Assembly: GCA_002368355.1 (NCBI GenBank)
Contig: AP018281.1
Coordinates: 1,302,001-1,366,000 of the forward strand
Length of the DNA: 64,000 nucleotides
Origin: Chondrocystis sp. NIES-4102
GTDB lineage: Bacteria > Cyanobacteriota > Cyanobacteriia > Cyanobacteriales > Xenococcaceae
Direction: 5' to 3'
The notes under the pieces were generated by a model. That model did no database searches and was not told where the DNA came from. It saw only the letters and a list, made by a program, of their open reading frames with translations. The translations under genes were made by a program, and so were the position numbers. This document shows positions 28,801 to 36,840 of the stretch, one piece after another; the first letter of the stretch is position 1; each line of letters begins with the position of its first letter.

Positions 28801-29230
28801 TTAAATTAATTGCACCCTTAAGTTCTGAGGCTAACTGCTGAAATTCTAATTCATTTTGTATTTGTAGATATAAAATACCTGCGTGAATATCCTGATAATT
28901 ACTGATATGAGTGGCAATCGCTAAATCCTTTTGTTCTGTGTAGCGGTTAAGTAAAATTAATAAAGCAGCTAATAATTGAGTGGATATCTCAATTTTGTTA
29001 AATTTCTCTACATCTTTTAATGACTCAATTAAATCTTGATTTAACAGTAAGTCATAAGTACCTTTTTTATAAGTTTTAATCTGCGATCGCGATCTATCTG
29101 TGGGCAATTCTATAATTGGTAATTGCTCAAGATTCAATCTACTTTTAGACTTATCTATTAGTATTGAATTACTATTTAATTGGGATTCGTGGGATTGATT
29201 TGAGAGCGGATGTACGAAATTAGTCTTCAT
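25850..29230 (-). CDS. Single-module NRPS: partial condensation-adenylation-PCP-thioesterase
   Basis: A 1126-residue protein. Residues 50-250 match only the C-terminal half of a condensation domain (AGHWQTILQAIVTNPEEKL, LLTPKEQQQLL). The half with the HHxxxDG active site is absent. The adenylation domain (about 262-770) has YTSGSTGKPKG, FDVSVADIF, GGEPL, NLYGPTETTIW, YKTGDLAR and LGRLDRQVKIRGFR. The carrier domain carries its Ser in DLGGNSILAV at about 802. The thioesterase has Ser in GYSFGG at about 955, an Asp in VVILDTPGP and His in GDHFSLL. Specificity residues read by eye as D-V-A-Q-I-G-L-I-W resemble the glycine code, which is tentative. No partner NRPS or PKS adjoins it; the product is unknown. 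Confidence 0.88.
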   Translation of the reverse strand: MKTNFVHPLSNQSHESQLNSNSILIDKSKSRLNLEQLPIIELPTDRSRSQIKTYKKGTYDLLLNQDLIESLKDVEKFNKIEISTQLLAALLILLNRYTEQKDLAIATHISNYQDIHAGILYLQIQNELEFQQLASELKGAINLNSNLDFDKSVNLPIIFKYQSVNKANFDIKYFEQEQTLEPDLILEVIANSENISCSFYYNKNLFNPQTIARLAGHWQTILQAIVTNPEEKLLNLPLLTPKEQQQLLNTEKNSETNSYASDLCLHQLFETQVKNNPTAIALIFEDEQLTYSELDHRANQLAIYLQQMGVKGDVLVGICIERSINMIVAILAVLKAGGAYVPLDPTYPIDRINYMLQDTQASILLTQTSLEIDLSSDQQSLKIICIDQLSDHNLTSDRQVESIVNNSNLAYVIYTSGSTGKPKGVQIEHRTAVSLLRAMVDDQPGITSEDRVLSVTTICFDVSVADIFLPLSVGAQLIIVSRRVTVDGHKLSQAIAKSDVTFMQATPVTWQLLLAALWQGSQKLKIISGGEPLSKELAARLLPKCAQLWNLYGPTETTIWSSAYQVNTLKTSISVGKPFKHIKYHILDSHLRPLPIGVPGELYIGGHCLARGYFKRPELTAAKFISDPFAKDPKARLYKTGDLARYLEDGTVECLGRLDRQVKIRGFRLEIGEIEAAILQYPGIKEVVVVDVDDVLGMKRLVAYLVVSDQAPASKELRRFLQQQLPEYMIPSAFILVENIPQTLNGKIDRLALPLVDLSNLAVDDNYVAPRNDLERQLVEIWERVLMVKPIGITTNFRDLGGNSILAVNLIAEIEKTLEKTLTLEALSSLTTIKHLVESWQKEEIEATAPIISSITAAQSKLLLTIVAGRGGLRNRPNSLMVQISDGIKAPLFVCANAYEEIALLAKHLDPQRPFYCLESGYFALEGTNRQIQELATYHLQDILAVQPEAPYFLCGYSFGGILAWEIARQLSALGKPANMVVILDTPGPQASYRFYQHLDFTCRTNWNRLLNLSKMGNPSKKPVKVKSSLNPERSLLTEQAPDPYIFQPYHHPVSLFVTTKTSYYSFFSQKLALMMFPRLGWQSDIASQLTVTKISGDHFSLLKEPQVQSLATQVDECLKRVELEI

Positions 29231-29560
29231 ACAGTAGTTGTAAATTTTAATATTAATTATTAATTATATATAATATTTTACTATTTCTATTTAAATTATT
29301 CCTTTATAACCTCTTTATAAATCAAATTTAGCCTTAATTTGCAAGATTTATAAAATTATTAGCAATTCTCTATTACTATTGCTTTGAGGCTAGGTATTTT
29401 CCGCAAAATTATTTTAAATTATTGATATAAAACTAATAAAAACATAAATAAATTTTAATCAACTACGAAGTCACCACGGCTTATTTGTGAGAAAGTAGGA
29501 AATTTTTTACAAACAACGTTACCATACTTTATTAATAAGCATAAAGTTTTGTAACTAAAA
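29231..29560. other. Divergent intergenic region (NRPS / chorismate lyase)
   Basis: A 330-bp very AT-rich spacer between two divergent genes. It probably carries both promoters, but no box or operator stands out. No gene or repeat was recognised. Confidence 0.4.
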
Positions 29561-30172
29561 ATGACAGTAAGCCAACCGTACAATATTCAGACTACACCCA
29601 ATAGCTGGAACTCTTTAAAGACTATTTGGCAGGGGGGACACGATACTATTCAACAGGGATTACCCCACGCCCAGCTAGCACCAACTTGGCAGATGCTACT
29701 ATTAGGTGATGGATCGCCAACCCATATTTTACAGTTATTAACAGGGGAAAGAACCGAAGTTGATGTAATAGATATGTCCTTAATAGGTGATCATCCTGAT
29801 GGCGCACCAGAAGAAATTGAAGCTATTTCTGAACCAAGATTAAGACGACAAGTATGGTTGAAAACTGCTTCAGGTCAAAGATTAGCTTATGCTGCTTCTT
29901 GGTGGAATATTAATAATGTTGATGATTATTTACCCAATCGTTCTTTACCCGTTTGGCGCAGTTTATCTACCCTACATACGGAACTTTATCGAGATGTGCG
30001 CGGAATTTATTATGGATATTCGCCAGCTTTAGAGGCTGCATTTGAGCAAAAAGCCCCGTTTTGGGGTCGTCATTACTTATTTTGGCACTCTGGTCAACCT
30101 CTGACTTTAATCTACGAAGTTTTTTCCCCTTATCTAGAAAAATATCTAGGTAAGATGAGTGGCACAGCCTAA
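29561..30172 (+). CDS. Chorismate lyase (plastoquinone pathway)
   Basis: A 203-residue protein of the chorismate lyase/DUF98 family of cyanobacteria. It has LAPTWQMLLLGDGSPTHILQ, RRQVWLKTASGQRLAYAASWW and a C-terminal YGYSPALEAAF-x-FWGRHYLFWHSG block. The enzyme converts chorismate to 4-hydroxybenzoate and pyruvate, the first step of plastoquinone head-group synthesis in cyanobacteria. It is cytosolic, with no signal peptide and an ATG start at 29561. It is functionally analogous to, but distant from, enterobacterial UbiC. Confidence 0.8.
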   Translation: MTVSQPYNIQTTPNSWNSLKTIWQGGHDTIQQGLPHAQLAPTWQMLLLGDGSPTHILQLLTGERTEVDVIDMSLIGDHPDGAPEEIEAISEPRLRRQVWLKTASGQRLAYAASWWNINNVDDYLPNRSLPVWRSLSTLHTELYRDVRGIYYGYSPALEAAFEQKAPFWGRHYLFWHSGQPLTLIYEVFSPYLEKYLGKMSGTA

Positions 30173-30193
30173 CAATTTACATCTGGTTATAGG

Positions 30194-30865
30194 TTAGGTT
30201 GACTGAATTACTGTTTTTTTATTTGGCAGATAATAACTATTAACTGCTTCTAATAACTCATGAGGTTGATCGATTAAATAATCTGGCTGGTGTAACTGTA
30301 AAATTGTAGCAGAATTGAAACCCCAAGTTACCCCAATAATTCCTACCTCACTTTTTCTAGCAGATCTAATATCTCTGGTTTCATCTCCGACATAAATAAC
30401 ATCAGATTTATTTAAGTGATTGTCTTTAATTACTCTATTAATTACACGATGTTTACCAAAGATGGCAGTACTAGAATATATAAAAGTAAAAAGATTATTT
30501 AATTGATGTTTTGCTAAAAATACTTCTACATTTTCCTTAACATTAGATGTAACAATTCCCAAAATATAGCCACGATTTTTTAATTCAATTAAAACTTGAG
30601 CTATACCAGGAATTGTAATTAACTCCGCAATTTCCTTACTTAATTCGGCTCGAACTCGTCGCACTAAAAAAGGCAATTTAAAGAGAGATATTTCTGATCG
30701 CTTTACTATTTCACGGGAACTTAAATTTTTCAGTAATAATAACTCTTCAGGTTCTAAAGCCTTGTAACCAAACTCGCCAGACAATTGATTGGTAATATTA
30801 GCAAGTGCCTGATAAGTATCGGCAATAGTACCATCAAAGTCGAATAAAACCACCTTCTCAATCAT
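30194..30865 (-). CDS. HAD-superfamily phosphatase (phosphoglycolate phosphatase-like)
   Basis: A 223-residue HAD subfamily IA hydrolase. Motif I is LFDFDGTIADT with nucleophile Asp9 and Asp11, motif II VTSN at about 109-112, a Lys in FGKHRV, and motif IV VGDETRDIRSAR. The helical cap inserted after motif I is typical of phosphoglycolate phosphatase and beta-phosphoglucomutase relatives. The natural substrate cannot be deduced. It has an ATG start at 30865 and is convergent with the chorismate lyase gene. Confidence 0.85.
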   Translation of the reverse strand: MIEKVVLFDFDGTIADTYQALANITNQLSGEFGYKALEPEELLLLKNLSSREIVKRSEISLFKLPFLVRRVRAELSKEIAELITIPGIAQVLIELKNRGYILGIVTSNVKENVEVFLAKHQLNNLFTFIYSSTAIFGKHRVINRVIKDNHLNKSDVIYVGDETRDIRSARKSEVGIIGVTWGFNSATILQLHQPDYLIDQPHELLEAVNSYYLPNKKTVIQST

Positions 30866-31174
30866 CGATTTTTTTATAAAATTATAGAAATTAGCAAGTA
30901 GAAATTAAAATACAGCCTTGTATATATTAATTAACCATTATAAATTGAGGTTTTAATAATTTAGTTAACATTCAACAGAAGTGTAATATATGCTCTCTTT
31001 GAAAATATAGATAGCCTAAAAGGTTAGTCTAAGACAATTAGGGTGATTATCGGCTCGTAATAGGTAGTAGGAGTCAGTATTACTTAAAAGCTAAAAGCTA
31101 TAGGCTAAGATAAAGCACATACTTATCACCTAAAAAGCTAAAAAATGTCATAATATTATCTCGTATTGCTATAT
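30866..31174. other. Intergenic region with short repeats
   Basis: A 309-bp AT-rich spacer. It contains TAAAAGCTAAAAGCTA near 31086-31103, a motif shared with the spacer at 5690, and one GGTAGTAGG unit near 31061. No gene was recognised. Confidence 0.45.
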
Positions 31175-32107
31175 TTAGTTTTCTGAATTTAAATTTGCCT
31201 GAGCATTGCGTCGCCACATATTCGGCTTAATTCTTCTAAGAGCAGAAGCGCGAAATCGTTGATCCCATGCTGTAGGAGAAAGATTAGCAAGATCCGTTAA
31301 TTGAGGCTGAATATTTTCAGGATAAGGCTGAAAATCCTCAATATTAGTTTCTTGAGCAAAACGCTGATTCCAAGGGCAAACATCCTGACAGATATCACAC
31401 CCTGCTACCCAACCCGATAAATTATTAGCAATTTCTTGGGGTAATTCTGGTTGGCGATTTTCAATAGTATGGTAGGCAATACAACGATTAGCATCCACTA
31501 CGTAAGGTTTAACTATAGCATTAGTAGGACACGACTCTAAACAGCGTGTGCAAGTTCCACAATGACTTGTATGAGGAGCATCAGGAGTTAATTCTAAATT
31601 TGTCAAAACCTCACCCAAAAACACCCAACTACCATACTTCCTCGTAATCATATTACCATTTTTAGCAATCCACCCAAGTCCTGCTCTTTGACTCCAGACT
31701 TTATCCTGTATTGGTGCAGTATCGACATAATAACGAGTCTCAATGGTAGGATCTTGAGAGCGCAACCAATTACTGAGGGCTTTAAGCTTACTACCCATCA
31801 CCTTATGGTAGTCTCTTCCCCAACCATAACGAGAAATCTTAGCAATACCAGGCTGGTTAGAATGTTGATGAGGAGTATAGTAATTCAAGGCTACAGCAAT
31901 CAGCGATCGCACTTCTGGCATACAGGCGCGGATATCTTCCCTTTTGGGGCTACTCATCCAATTCATATCAGCTTGATACCCTAAAGCCAACCAATTTTTT
32001 AGATAATCTACCGCTTGATCTTGGTGATTATCGATTCTGGCAATTCCAACTAAATGAAAGCCGATATCTTGTGCTGCTGTTTTTACTTGAAAACTATTGA
32101 TAGACAT
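31175..32107 (-). CDS. queG: Epoxyqueuosine reductase
   Basis: A 310-residue enzyme that reduces epoxyqueuosine to queuosine in the wobble position of tRNA, using cobalamin and two 4Fe-4S clusters. The cluster cysteines are Cys183, 186, 189 and 193 in CGTCTRCLESCP, and Cys237, 240 and 244 in CDICQDVCPW, with Cys209 between them. The catalytic Asp129 is in YYVDTAPI, and the RAGLGWIAKNGNM motif is present. The family's optional C-terminal HEAT domain is missing, as in short QueG forms. It has an ATG start at 32107. Confidence 0.95.
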   Translation of the reverse strand: MSINSFQVKTAAQDIGFHLVGIARIDNHQDQAVDYLKNWLALGYQADMNWMSSPKREDIRACMPEVRSLIAVALNYYTPHQHSNQPGIAKISRYGWGRDYHKVMGSKLKALSNWLRSQDPTIETRYYVDTAPIQDKVWSQRAGLGWIAKNGNMITRKYGSWVFLGEVLTNLELTPDAPHTSHCGTCTRCLESCPTNAIVKPYVVDANRCIAYHTIENRQPELPQEIANNLSGWVAGCDICQDVCPWNQRFAQETNIEDFQPYPENIQPQLTDLANLSPTAWDQRFRASALRRIKPNMWRRNAQANLNSEN

Positions 32108-32112
32108 TGGTA

Positions 32113-32562
32113 ATGCAATCTATTTATAAATATACTCAAATGAGTAATCTTCCACTATGGAATAAGCAGTATATGGCGATCGCAATTATGTTTTTTCACC
32201 GCCTCCGCCCCATTACCCCTAGCCTTGGGTTAAAAACTCCTCACACCTTTTACTTATCTTTATTGATCTTATCTTTCTTAATGAGCAAAACTTTAGCTAT
32301 GGCAAGCACTCCCCAAAAAGCCCAGCAATATCCAGCCGATTTTGTTGAAAACTATAATTTAGAATGTCTGCAAACATCACAAGGGCAAGGATTAGATGAA
32401 ATACAAGCGCGTAAACTTTGTAATTGTACCTTAAATAAGTTTCAAGAGCAATACAGTTTGACGGAATTTAAACAATTAATGGGTGCTGGGGTAAATAATC
32501 AACAAGGGCGCAATGACTTAATTAAGATAGGAAAAGTGTGTTTAGAACAAGTTGTAGATTAA
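32113..32562 (+). CDS. Secreted or anchored small Cys-containing protein, unknown
   Basis: A protein of up to 149 residues. The N-terminal part is basic and then hydrophobic (FYLSLLILSFLMSKTLAMA), like a signal peptide. The mature part has a helical domain with conserved-looking cysteines (YNLECLQTS, then KLCNCTLNKFQEQYSLTEF, and VCLEQV). Cys-x-Asn-Cys in such a helix suggests disulfides outside the cytoplasm. The start is uncertain: ATGs at 32113, 32173 and 32188 all precede the signal. The gene overlaps the convergent esterase by four bases. No named family was recognised. Confidence 0.55.
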   Translation: MQSIYKYTQMSNLPLWNKQYMAIAIMFFHRLRPITPSLGLKTPHTFYLSLLILSFLMSKTLAMASTPQKAQQYPADFVENYNLECLQTSQGQGLDEIQARKLCNCTLNKFQEQYSLTEFKQLMGAGVNNQQGRNDLIKIGKVCLEQVVD

Positions 32563-33176
32563 AGATGCTCTAAAACAAACTGTTTAAACAGTGCGATCGC
32601 AGGTTCTTGTACTTCATGCGCCATGCTAAATTCTTGATATTTAACTGCTACACCTATTTTAGTTAATTCATTCCTTGCTTGAATTGCAGCTTCTATTGGT
32701 ACAGTCATATCTTGTTGCCCGTGGATAATTAAAGTAGGGGGATAGGATTGATCGGGTTGTGGTTGAGGTTGATAATGGAGATAACCGCTAAAACTACATA
32801 TAGCTGCAAAAGGCAGAGTTAAACCTATATCTAAAGTCATTGCACCTCCTTGAGAAAACCCTGCTAGTACTGTTTTACTAAGAGGAACACCTGTATCTGC
32901 TTCGAGGGAAATTAACCAATCCCTAAGCATTGTTCTACTTTCCTCTATACCTGTAAATTGCCTGTTTTCTAAAGCATACCAAGCTCTCCCCCCAGGTACT
33001 TGGAAGTGTTCAAAAGGAGCATTAGGAAATAAATAACCAAACCCAGGCAGATTAAGAAATTTAACAAAGGGAACAAAATCTTGATAATTTGCCCCCCACC
33101 CGTGGAGTATCACTAGTAAATGAGTTGGTTTACCAGTTTGAGGCATAACTGAAATAGCTTCAATATTAGTATTCAT
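32559..33176 (-). CDS. Phospholipase/carboxylesterase-type alpha/beta hydrolase
   Basis: A 205-residue serine hydrolase. The oxyanion motif LHGWGAN is near residue 25. The nucleophile Ser108 is in AGFSQGGAM, Asp156 in IHGQQDMTVP and His187 in SMAHEV. This is the family of small carboxylesterases and acyl-protein thioesterases (YpfH-like). It is cytosolic. It sits 11 bases downstream of a lumenal-type protein gene on the same strand, so the two are probably one operon. The physiological substrate is unknown. Confidence 0.85.
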   Translation of the reverse strand: MNTNIEAISVMPQTGKPTHLLVILHGWGANYQDFVPFVKFLNLPGFGYLFPNAPFEHFQVPGGRAWYALENRQFTGIEESRTMLRDWLISLEADTGVPLSKTVLAGFSQGGAMTLDIGLTLPFAAICSFSGYLHYQPQPQPDQSYPPTLIIHGQQDMTVPIEAAIQARNELTKIGVAVKYQEFSMAHEVQEPAIALFKQFVLEHL

Positions 33177-33187
33177 TGGTTGTCTTA

Positions 33188-33982
33188 TTAATTTGCTTTA
33201 GTCAAGTCTAAATGATAACGGTAGAGTGCCACAGGGCGATTTTCGGCTTTAAAGTAATCTGGATCTTGGGGAGAAAGATAAATAGCTGTAATTTGTTGGG
33301 CGGTGATTTTATCGGAGTTTAATAATTCGTAATTAGCCGTAGTTTCCACCTCGTTAAGATAAATCCTTTCAGGCGACTTAAAGAATTGTTGCGTAACTTC
33401 TGTGGTAATAAATTGCTGCGGATGAGGTTTTTCTGTGGCGCGCCCTGTAATTTTGGAAATCAATTGACGTTCACCCCGTAAAAGAGTAATTTGCAAATTA
33501 GGATTTTGAGGATCTACTTTAACTTTAGCCACCTGATCCGCACCTAAATAGGCGATCGCGATTCTTTCACCATTAAAAGCGCGATCTGCCACAACTTTCG
33601 GCTCAGATGATCGCCATTTGGCTAATATTCCCGTAGGGGAAGAATAATATTGCGATCCGAACCTTACCTCAAAAGCGATCGCTTGATCTAGATATTTCGC
33701 ATTACTACTAAACCCTGGAGTAACTAAATTGGGGGCGAGGGGGGCTATTTGTTCTACAAGGGTACTTTCAACGTTCCAAGTTCCAGCCATCCATTGAGGA
33801 TATTCTAAATCACCAGTAGCACGTTGCACATCTGGTTTACCTTGCCACTGAGGAAATTGTTTCAGGCGATCGCTAATTGATGTTGCCATTGCTGGTAAAC
33901 ACCAACTAAAGGTTATTAACCCAATTAAAATGATGCGCAATAAATAATAGTTGAGGGTTAAGGATTTTATTTGATTCCTCAT
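33188..33982 (-). CDS. Predicted exported/lumenal protein, DUF6816-like
   Basis: A 264-residue protein with an N-terminal signal peptide (hydrophobic at about 13-30, cleavage after PAMA). It has the segments QWQGKPDVQRATGDLEYPQWMAGTW and PGFSSNAKYLDQ, and a Tyr-rich C-terminus (VALYRYHLDL). The sequence resembles the conserved cyanobacterial and plastid family of lumenal proteins now called DUF6816. The beta-rich middle part could be a lipocalin-like barrel. No catalytic motif was found. It is upstream of, and likely co-transcribed with, the esterase. Confidence 0.6.
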   Translation of the reverse strand: MRNQIKSLTLNYYLLRIILIGLITFSWCLPAMATSISDRLKQFPQWQGKPDVQRATGDLEYPQWMAGTWNVESTLVEQIAPLAPNLVTPGFSSNAKYLDQAIAFEVRFGSQYYSSPTGILAKWRSSEPKVVADRAFNGERIAIAYLGADQVAKVKVDPQNPNLQITLLRGERQLISKITGRATEKPHPQQFITTEVTQQFFKSPERIYLNEVETTANYELLNSDKITAQQITAIYLSPQDPDYFKAENRPVALYRYHLDLTKAN

Positions 33983-34005
33983 GAATTTTTATTAATAATA
34001 GCCAT

Positions 34006-35316
34006 TTAAACTTTGGTTAGCGTAGATTTTCTAGTTTCTAAAATCGGAATACGTACTATAAAGCAACTACCAATATTCGGTTCACTAGTGACGGAAATTT
34101 TACCACCGTGACGTTTAGCGATCGCAGCAGATATAGCTAATCCCAAACCAGTACCACCTTGACGAAAGGAACGAGCTTTATTAGCACGCCAAAAACGATC
34201 AAACACCTTGGATATTTGATCAGCAGCAATGCCAATACCTGTATCGCGCACACTCACTACCGCAACACGATTATGTTTATATAAATCTAAACTCACTCTT
34301 CCTTCTTCGGGAGTATATTGTAGGGCATTTTCCAAAAGATTAGAAAATAGACGGGAAAGTTGGGCGGTGTCACCTGCAATGATAATTTCATCGCGAAATT
34401 TCGACTGAAATACTATCTGCTTGTCGTTAGCTAAAGGTTCTAGGAGTACAAAACAATTTTGTAAAATTTGATTGAGATAGACAGGGGCTAATTGTCGAGC
34501 TTCTAGAGGTATATTAGGATCAGCATCGGTACGAGCTAAAAATAATAAATCCTCCAAAGTTTGGTTCATTTGTACGGCAGCACCTGCGATCGCCTGTAAC
34601 TTTTTCACATCTTTAGGATGAACACGCTCTGGATGACTACGCATCACATCTACCGAAGCTTTGATAGCGGTTAAAGGGCTACGTAACTCATGGGAAGCAT
34701 CAGCAGTAAATTGTTTAAGCTGCAAAAAACTAGCTTCTATTGGTTCAATTGCCTTTTGAGTCAGCCAAAAACCCCCCAACCCAATTAAGATTAAGGTTAA
34801 CATTCCCCCAAAAACCAAGATCCAAAAAAGTTGTTCTTCGGCTGCTTCTATTTCCTCACTAGATTGACTAGCCCGAATAAACCCTACTAAAGTTGGTGGT
34901 ACTGCTTGATCATTCCTGCGAATAAACATGGAGATAGTATGGGTGCGAAATACCTTACCTGTATTTGGCTGTTCGACAAATACCGTTCCCACTTCAGGAT
35001 TAGCATCTAACTTAATTACCCCTTTCCTACCCAGCAATTTGCCTTGATCGTCGAACCATTCCAAACTTTGCTGATCGCGGTTAAAAATGTCACGCCAGGG
35101 AACTTCCTCAACTTGATTAAGATATTGACTACCATTATCTCGTACAGCGTAAAAAGAGGGGGTAGCTGACTGAGCGAGGGTAACTAATCTCTTATCGAGT
35201 TGTTTATAAAGATTGCGTCGAAACACAACATAAACCCCTGTACCAAAAATACTTAAAATCGTTGCCATAACGATTAAATAGTACAACAATAAACGCGATC
35301 GCAAACCTTGATACAT
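34006..35316 (-). CDS. Sensor histidine kinase
   Basis: A 436-residue membrane kinase. TM1 lies at about residues 10-32 and TM2 at about 163-185, with an extracytoplasmic sensor loop between them. The phospho-acceptor His209 lies in ASHELRSPLTAIKA. The ATPase motifs are NLLENALQYTPEEG (N box), DTGIGIAADQ (G1) and GGTGLGLAIS (G2). The gene directly follows its response regulator (3-bp gap). The pair resembles the RppA/RppB group of cyanobacterial redox or nickel sensors, but the match is by general layout only. The stimulus is unknown. Confidence 0.9.
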   Translation of the reverse strand: MYQGLRSRLLLYYLIVMATILSIFGTGVYVVFRRNLYKQLDKRLVTLAQSATPSFYAVRDNGSQYLNQVEEVPWRDIFNRDQQSLEWFDDQGKLLGRKGVIKLDANPEVGTVFVEQPNTGKVFRTHTISMFIRRNDQAVPPTLVGFIRASQSSEEIEAAEEQLFWILVFGGMLTLILIGLGGFWLTQKAIEPIEASFLQLKQFTADASHELRSPLTAIKASVDVMRSHPERVHPKDVKKLQAIAGAAVQMNQTLEDLLFLARTDADPNIPLEARQLAPVYLNQILQNCFVLLEPLANDKQIVFQSKFRDEIIIAGDTAQLSRLFSNLLENALQYTPEEGRVSLDLYKHNRVAVVSVRDTGIGIAADQISKVFDRFWRANKARSFRQGGTGLGLAISAAIAKRHGGKISVTSEPNIGSCFIVRIPILETRKSTLTKV

Positions 35317-35319
35317 AAC

Positions 35320-36006
35320 CTATACCTGTTGAGGTTCTTCTTTGAGACGATATCCTAAACCGTAGACAGTCTCAATTAAGTCATGGGGTGCGCCTGCTGC
35401 TTCTAATTTTTGTCTCAACCCTCGAATATGAGCTTTTACCGTTGCCTCTTCGGGGACTTGTTCAAATGACCAAAGGTGTTCTAGTATTTGAGCGCGACTA
35501 AAAACACGACGACCATTACGCAAGAAAAATTCTAACAGTTTATATTCTTTCGGACTTAGGGGGAGTAATTCATCTTCATAAAAAACTTCGCAACTGCTAG
35601 GATTTAAACTTAGTTTTTCCCAAGTTAAGACTGGAGGTAAACTACTTGTGCCTCTACGTAACAAGGCTCTAATTCTTGCTGATAACTCATCTAATTCAAA
35701 TGGTTTGACCAAGTAATCATCCGCCCCTGCGTCTAAACCTTCGATTTTATTATCTAAAGTATCTTTAGCGGTCAACATTAAAATCGGAATATCACAGCCT
35801 TTTTTACGTAGTCTCTGACAAAGAGTAATACCGTCAACCTCTGGTAACATTATATCTAAGAGTACTAAGTCATAAGTAAATACATCCAATAAATCCCAAG
35901 CACTTTGACCATCGTAAACCGCCTCAACGGCATAATGTAAATCAGAAAGATATTCAACTACAGCGTCGCAGATCCGCTCATCATCTTCTACTACTAAAAT
36001 TTTCAT
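35320..36006 (-). CDS. OmpR-family response regulator
   Basis: A 228-residue regulator. The receiver domain has Asp8-Asp9, phospho-acceptor Asp51 in LVLLDIMLPEVDG, and Lys101 in YLVKPFE. The C-terminal winged helix has LSPKEYKLLEFFLRNGRRVFSR, EATVKAHIRGLRQKL and IETVYGLGYRL. It is the first gene of the two-gene operon with the downstream kinase. It should bind DNA as a dimer near promoters of the regulon, which cannot be told from here. Confidence 0.93.
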   Translation of the reverse strand: MKILVVEDDERICDAVVEYLSDLHYAVEAVYDGQSAWDLLDVFTYDLVLLDIMLPEVDGITLCQRLRKKGCDIPILMLTAKDTLDNKIEGLDAGADDYLVKPFELDELSARIRALLRRGTSSLPPVLTWEKLSLNPSSCEVFYEDELLPLSPKEYKLLEFFLRNGRRVFSRAQILEHLWSFEQVPEEATVKAHIRGLRQKLEAAGAPHDLIETVYGLGYRLKEEPQQV

Positions 36007-36143
36007 AAATTTTTCTAAAATAAGATGTTAGCCAATTTTAAATTCAGATAGTTAATGTTGTTACGCCACTTTGGATATACTACCGTATGCCAAGAGTCAA
36101 CGACAATCAAGCTAGCAATTTCTACTACTAAATTGAATTGCAA

Positions 36144-36704
36144 CTATTTATTAAGGTTGTTTCTAATTTGTTCTAATTCCTCATCTAGTTCCCACTTTTG
36201 AAATTCTGCATCGAGAGGATCGGCACTACGACTATAGGACGAAGAAGAATTAGTACCACGATCCCAACCCACTGTATTACTAGTCTGGCTAGTATTTACT
36301 TGAGTAGATTTTTTGACTTCCTTACTTTTTTCTTGTACTTGTTGGAGTAATTCTTGTGCTTTAACTAAACGTTGTTTCACTCCCTCCATTTGTCCCCAAA
36401 CTTGATTCCCCTGTCTGAGTAATTCTGCTTCTCGAGCCTTAGCAGCATCTGCTAAATCTGGGCGTTTGGCTGCTTCTGCTTTACTAATTCTGTTGTGCCA
36501 AATCTGAATATTATTGGCTATTTCTAATATTTGCCCTTGTAAACTTTTTTCTTCCGACTGTAATTTAGTAATTAGTTTTTTTGTATCCTGCTCTTGTTCC
36601 CTTAACTGTTCTTCAATTGCTTGTAATTCTAGATGAGGATTATTGCGTATAAATTCGTCGAGTCGCTCTTCTAAAAATTGATTGAGATCATCAAATAAAC
36701 CCAT
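36144..36704 (-). CDS. TIGR04376-family coiled-coil protein
   Basis: A 186-residue cyanobacterial protein that begins MGLFDDLNQFLEERLDEF. It then has a long charged coiled coil (about 25-130, rich in Glu, Gln and Lys). A Ser/Thr-rich linker follows, and a short acidic end DAEFQKWELDEELEQIR. The N-terminal signature agrees with the conserved hypothetical family TIGR04376. It looks like a structural or membrane-organising protein, distantly PspA-like in shape, but function is unknown. It lies upstream of the two-component operon, with about 140 bp between them. Confidence 0.7.
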   Translation of the reverse strand: MGLFDDLNQFLEERLDEFIRNNPHLELQAIEEQLREQEQDTKKLITKLQSEEKSLQGQILEIANNIQIWHNRISKAEAAKRPDLADAAKAREAELLRQGNQVWGQMEGVKQRLVKAQELLQQVQEKSKEVKKSTQVNTSQTSNTVGWDRGTNSSSSYSRSADPLDAEFQKWELDEELEQIRNNLNK

Positions 36705-36840
36705 CTTAATTTTTATATAAATATTAAATTGCTGAAGCTTGTTTTAATTAGTAGTTTAATAATTATACCGATTCAAGGTAATTTATCTGTCTACGGTTAA
36801 AATAACATCCATCAATAATACTGGTTGAGGAATAAATTAA

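Noticed and set aside
32107-32112. TTG start at 32107 for the small secreted protein
   Set aside because: It coincides with the queG start codon and has no ribosome binding site; later ATGs are better.
32231-32250. ACTCCTCACACC, the core motif of the small RNA Yfr1
   Set aside because: It lies inside the signal-peptide coding part of a plausible gene, lacks a second hairpin and a T-run behind it, and so is probably chance.
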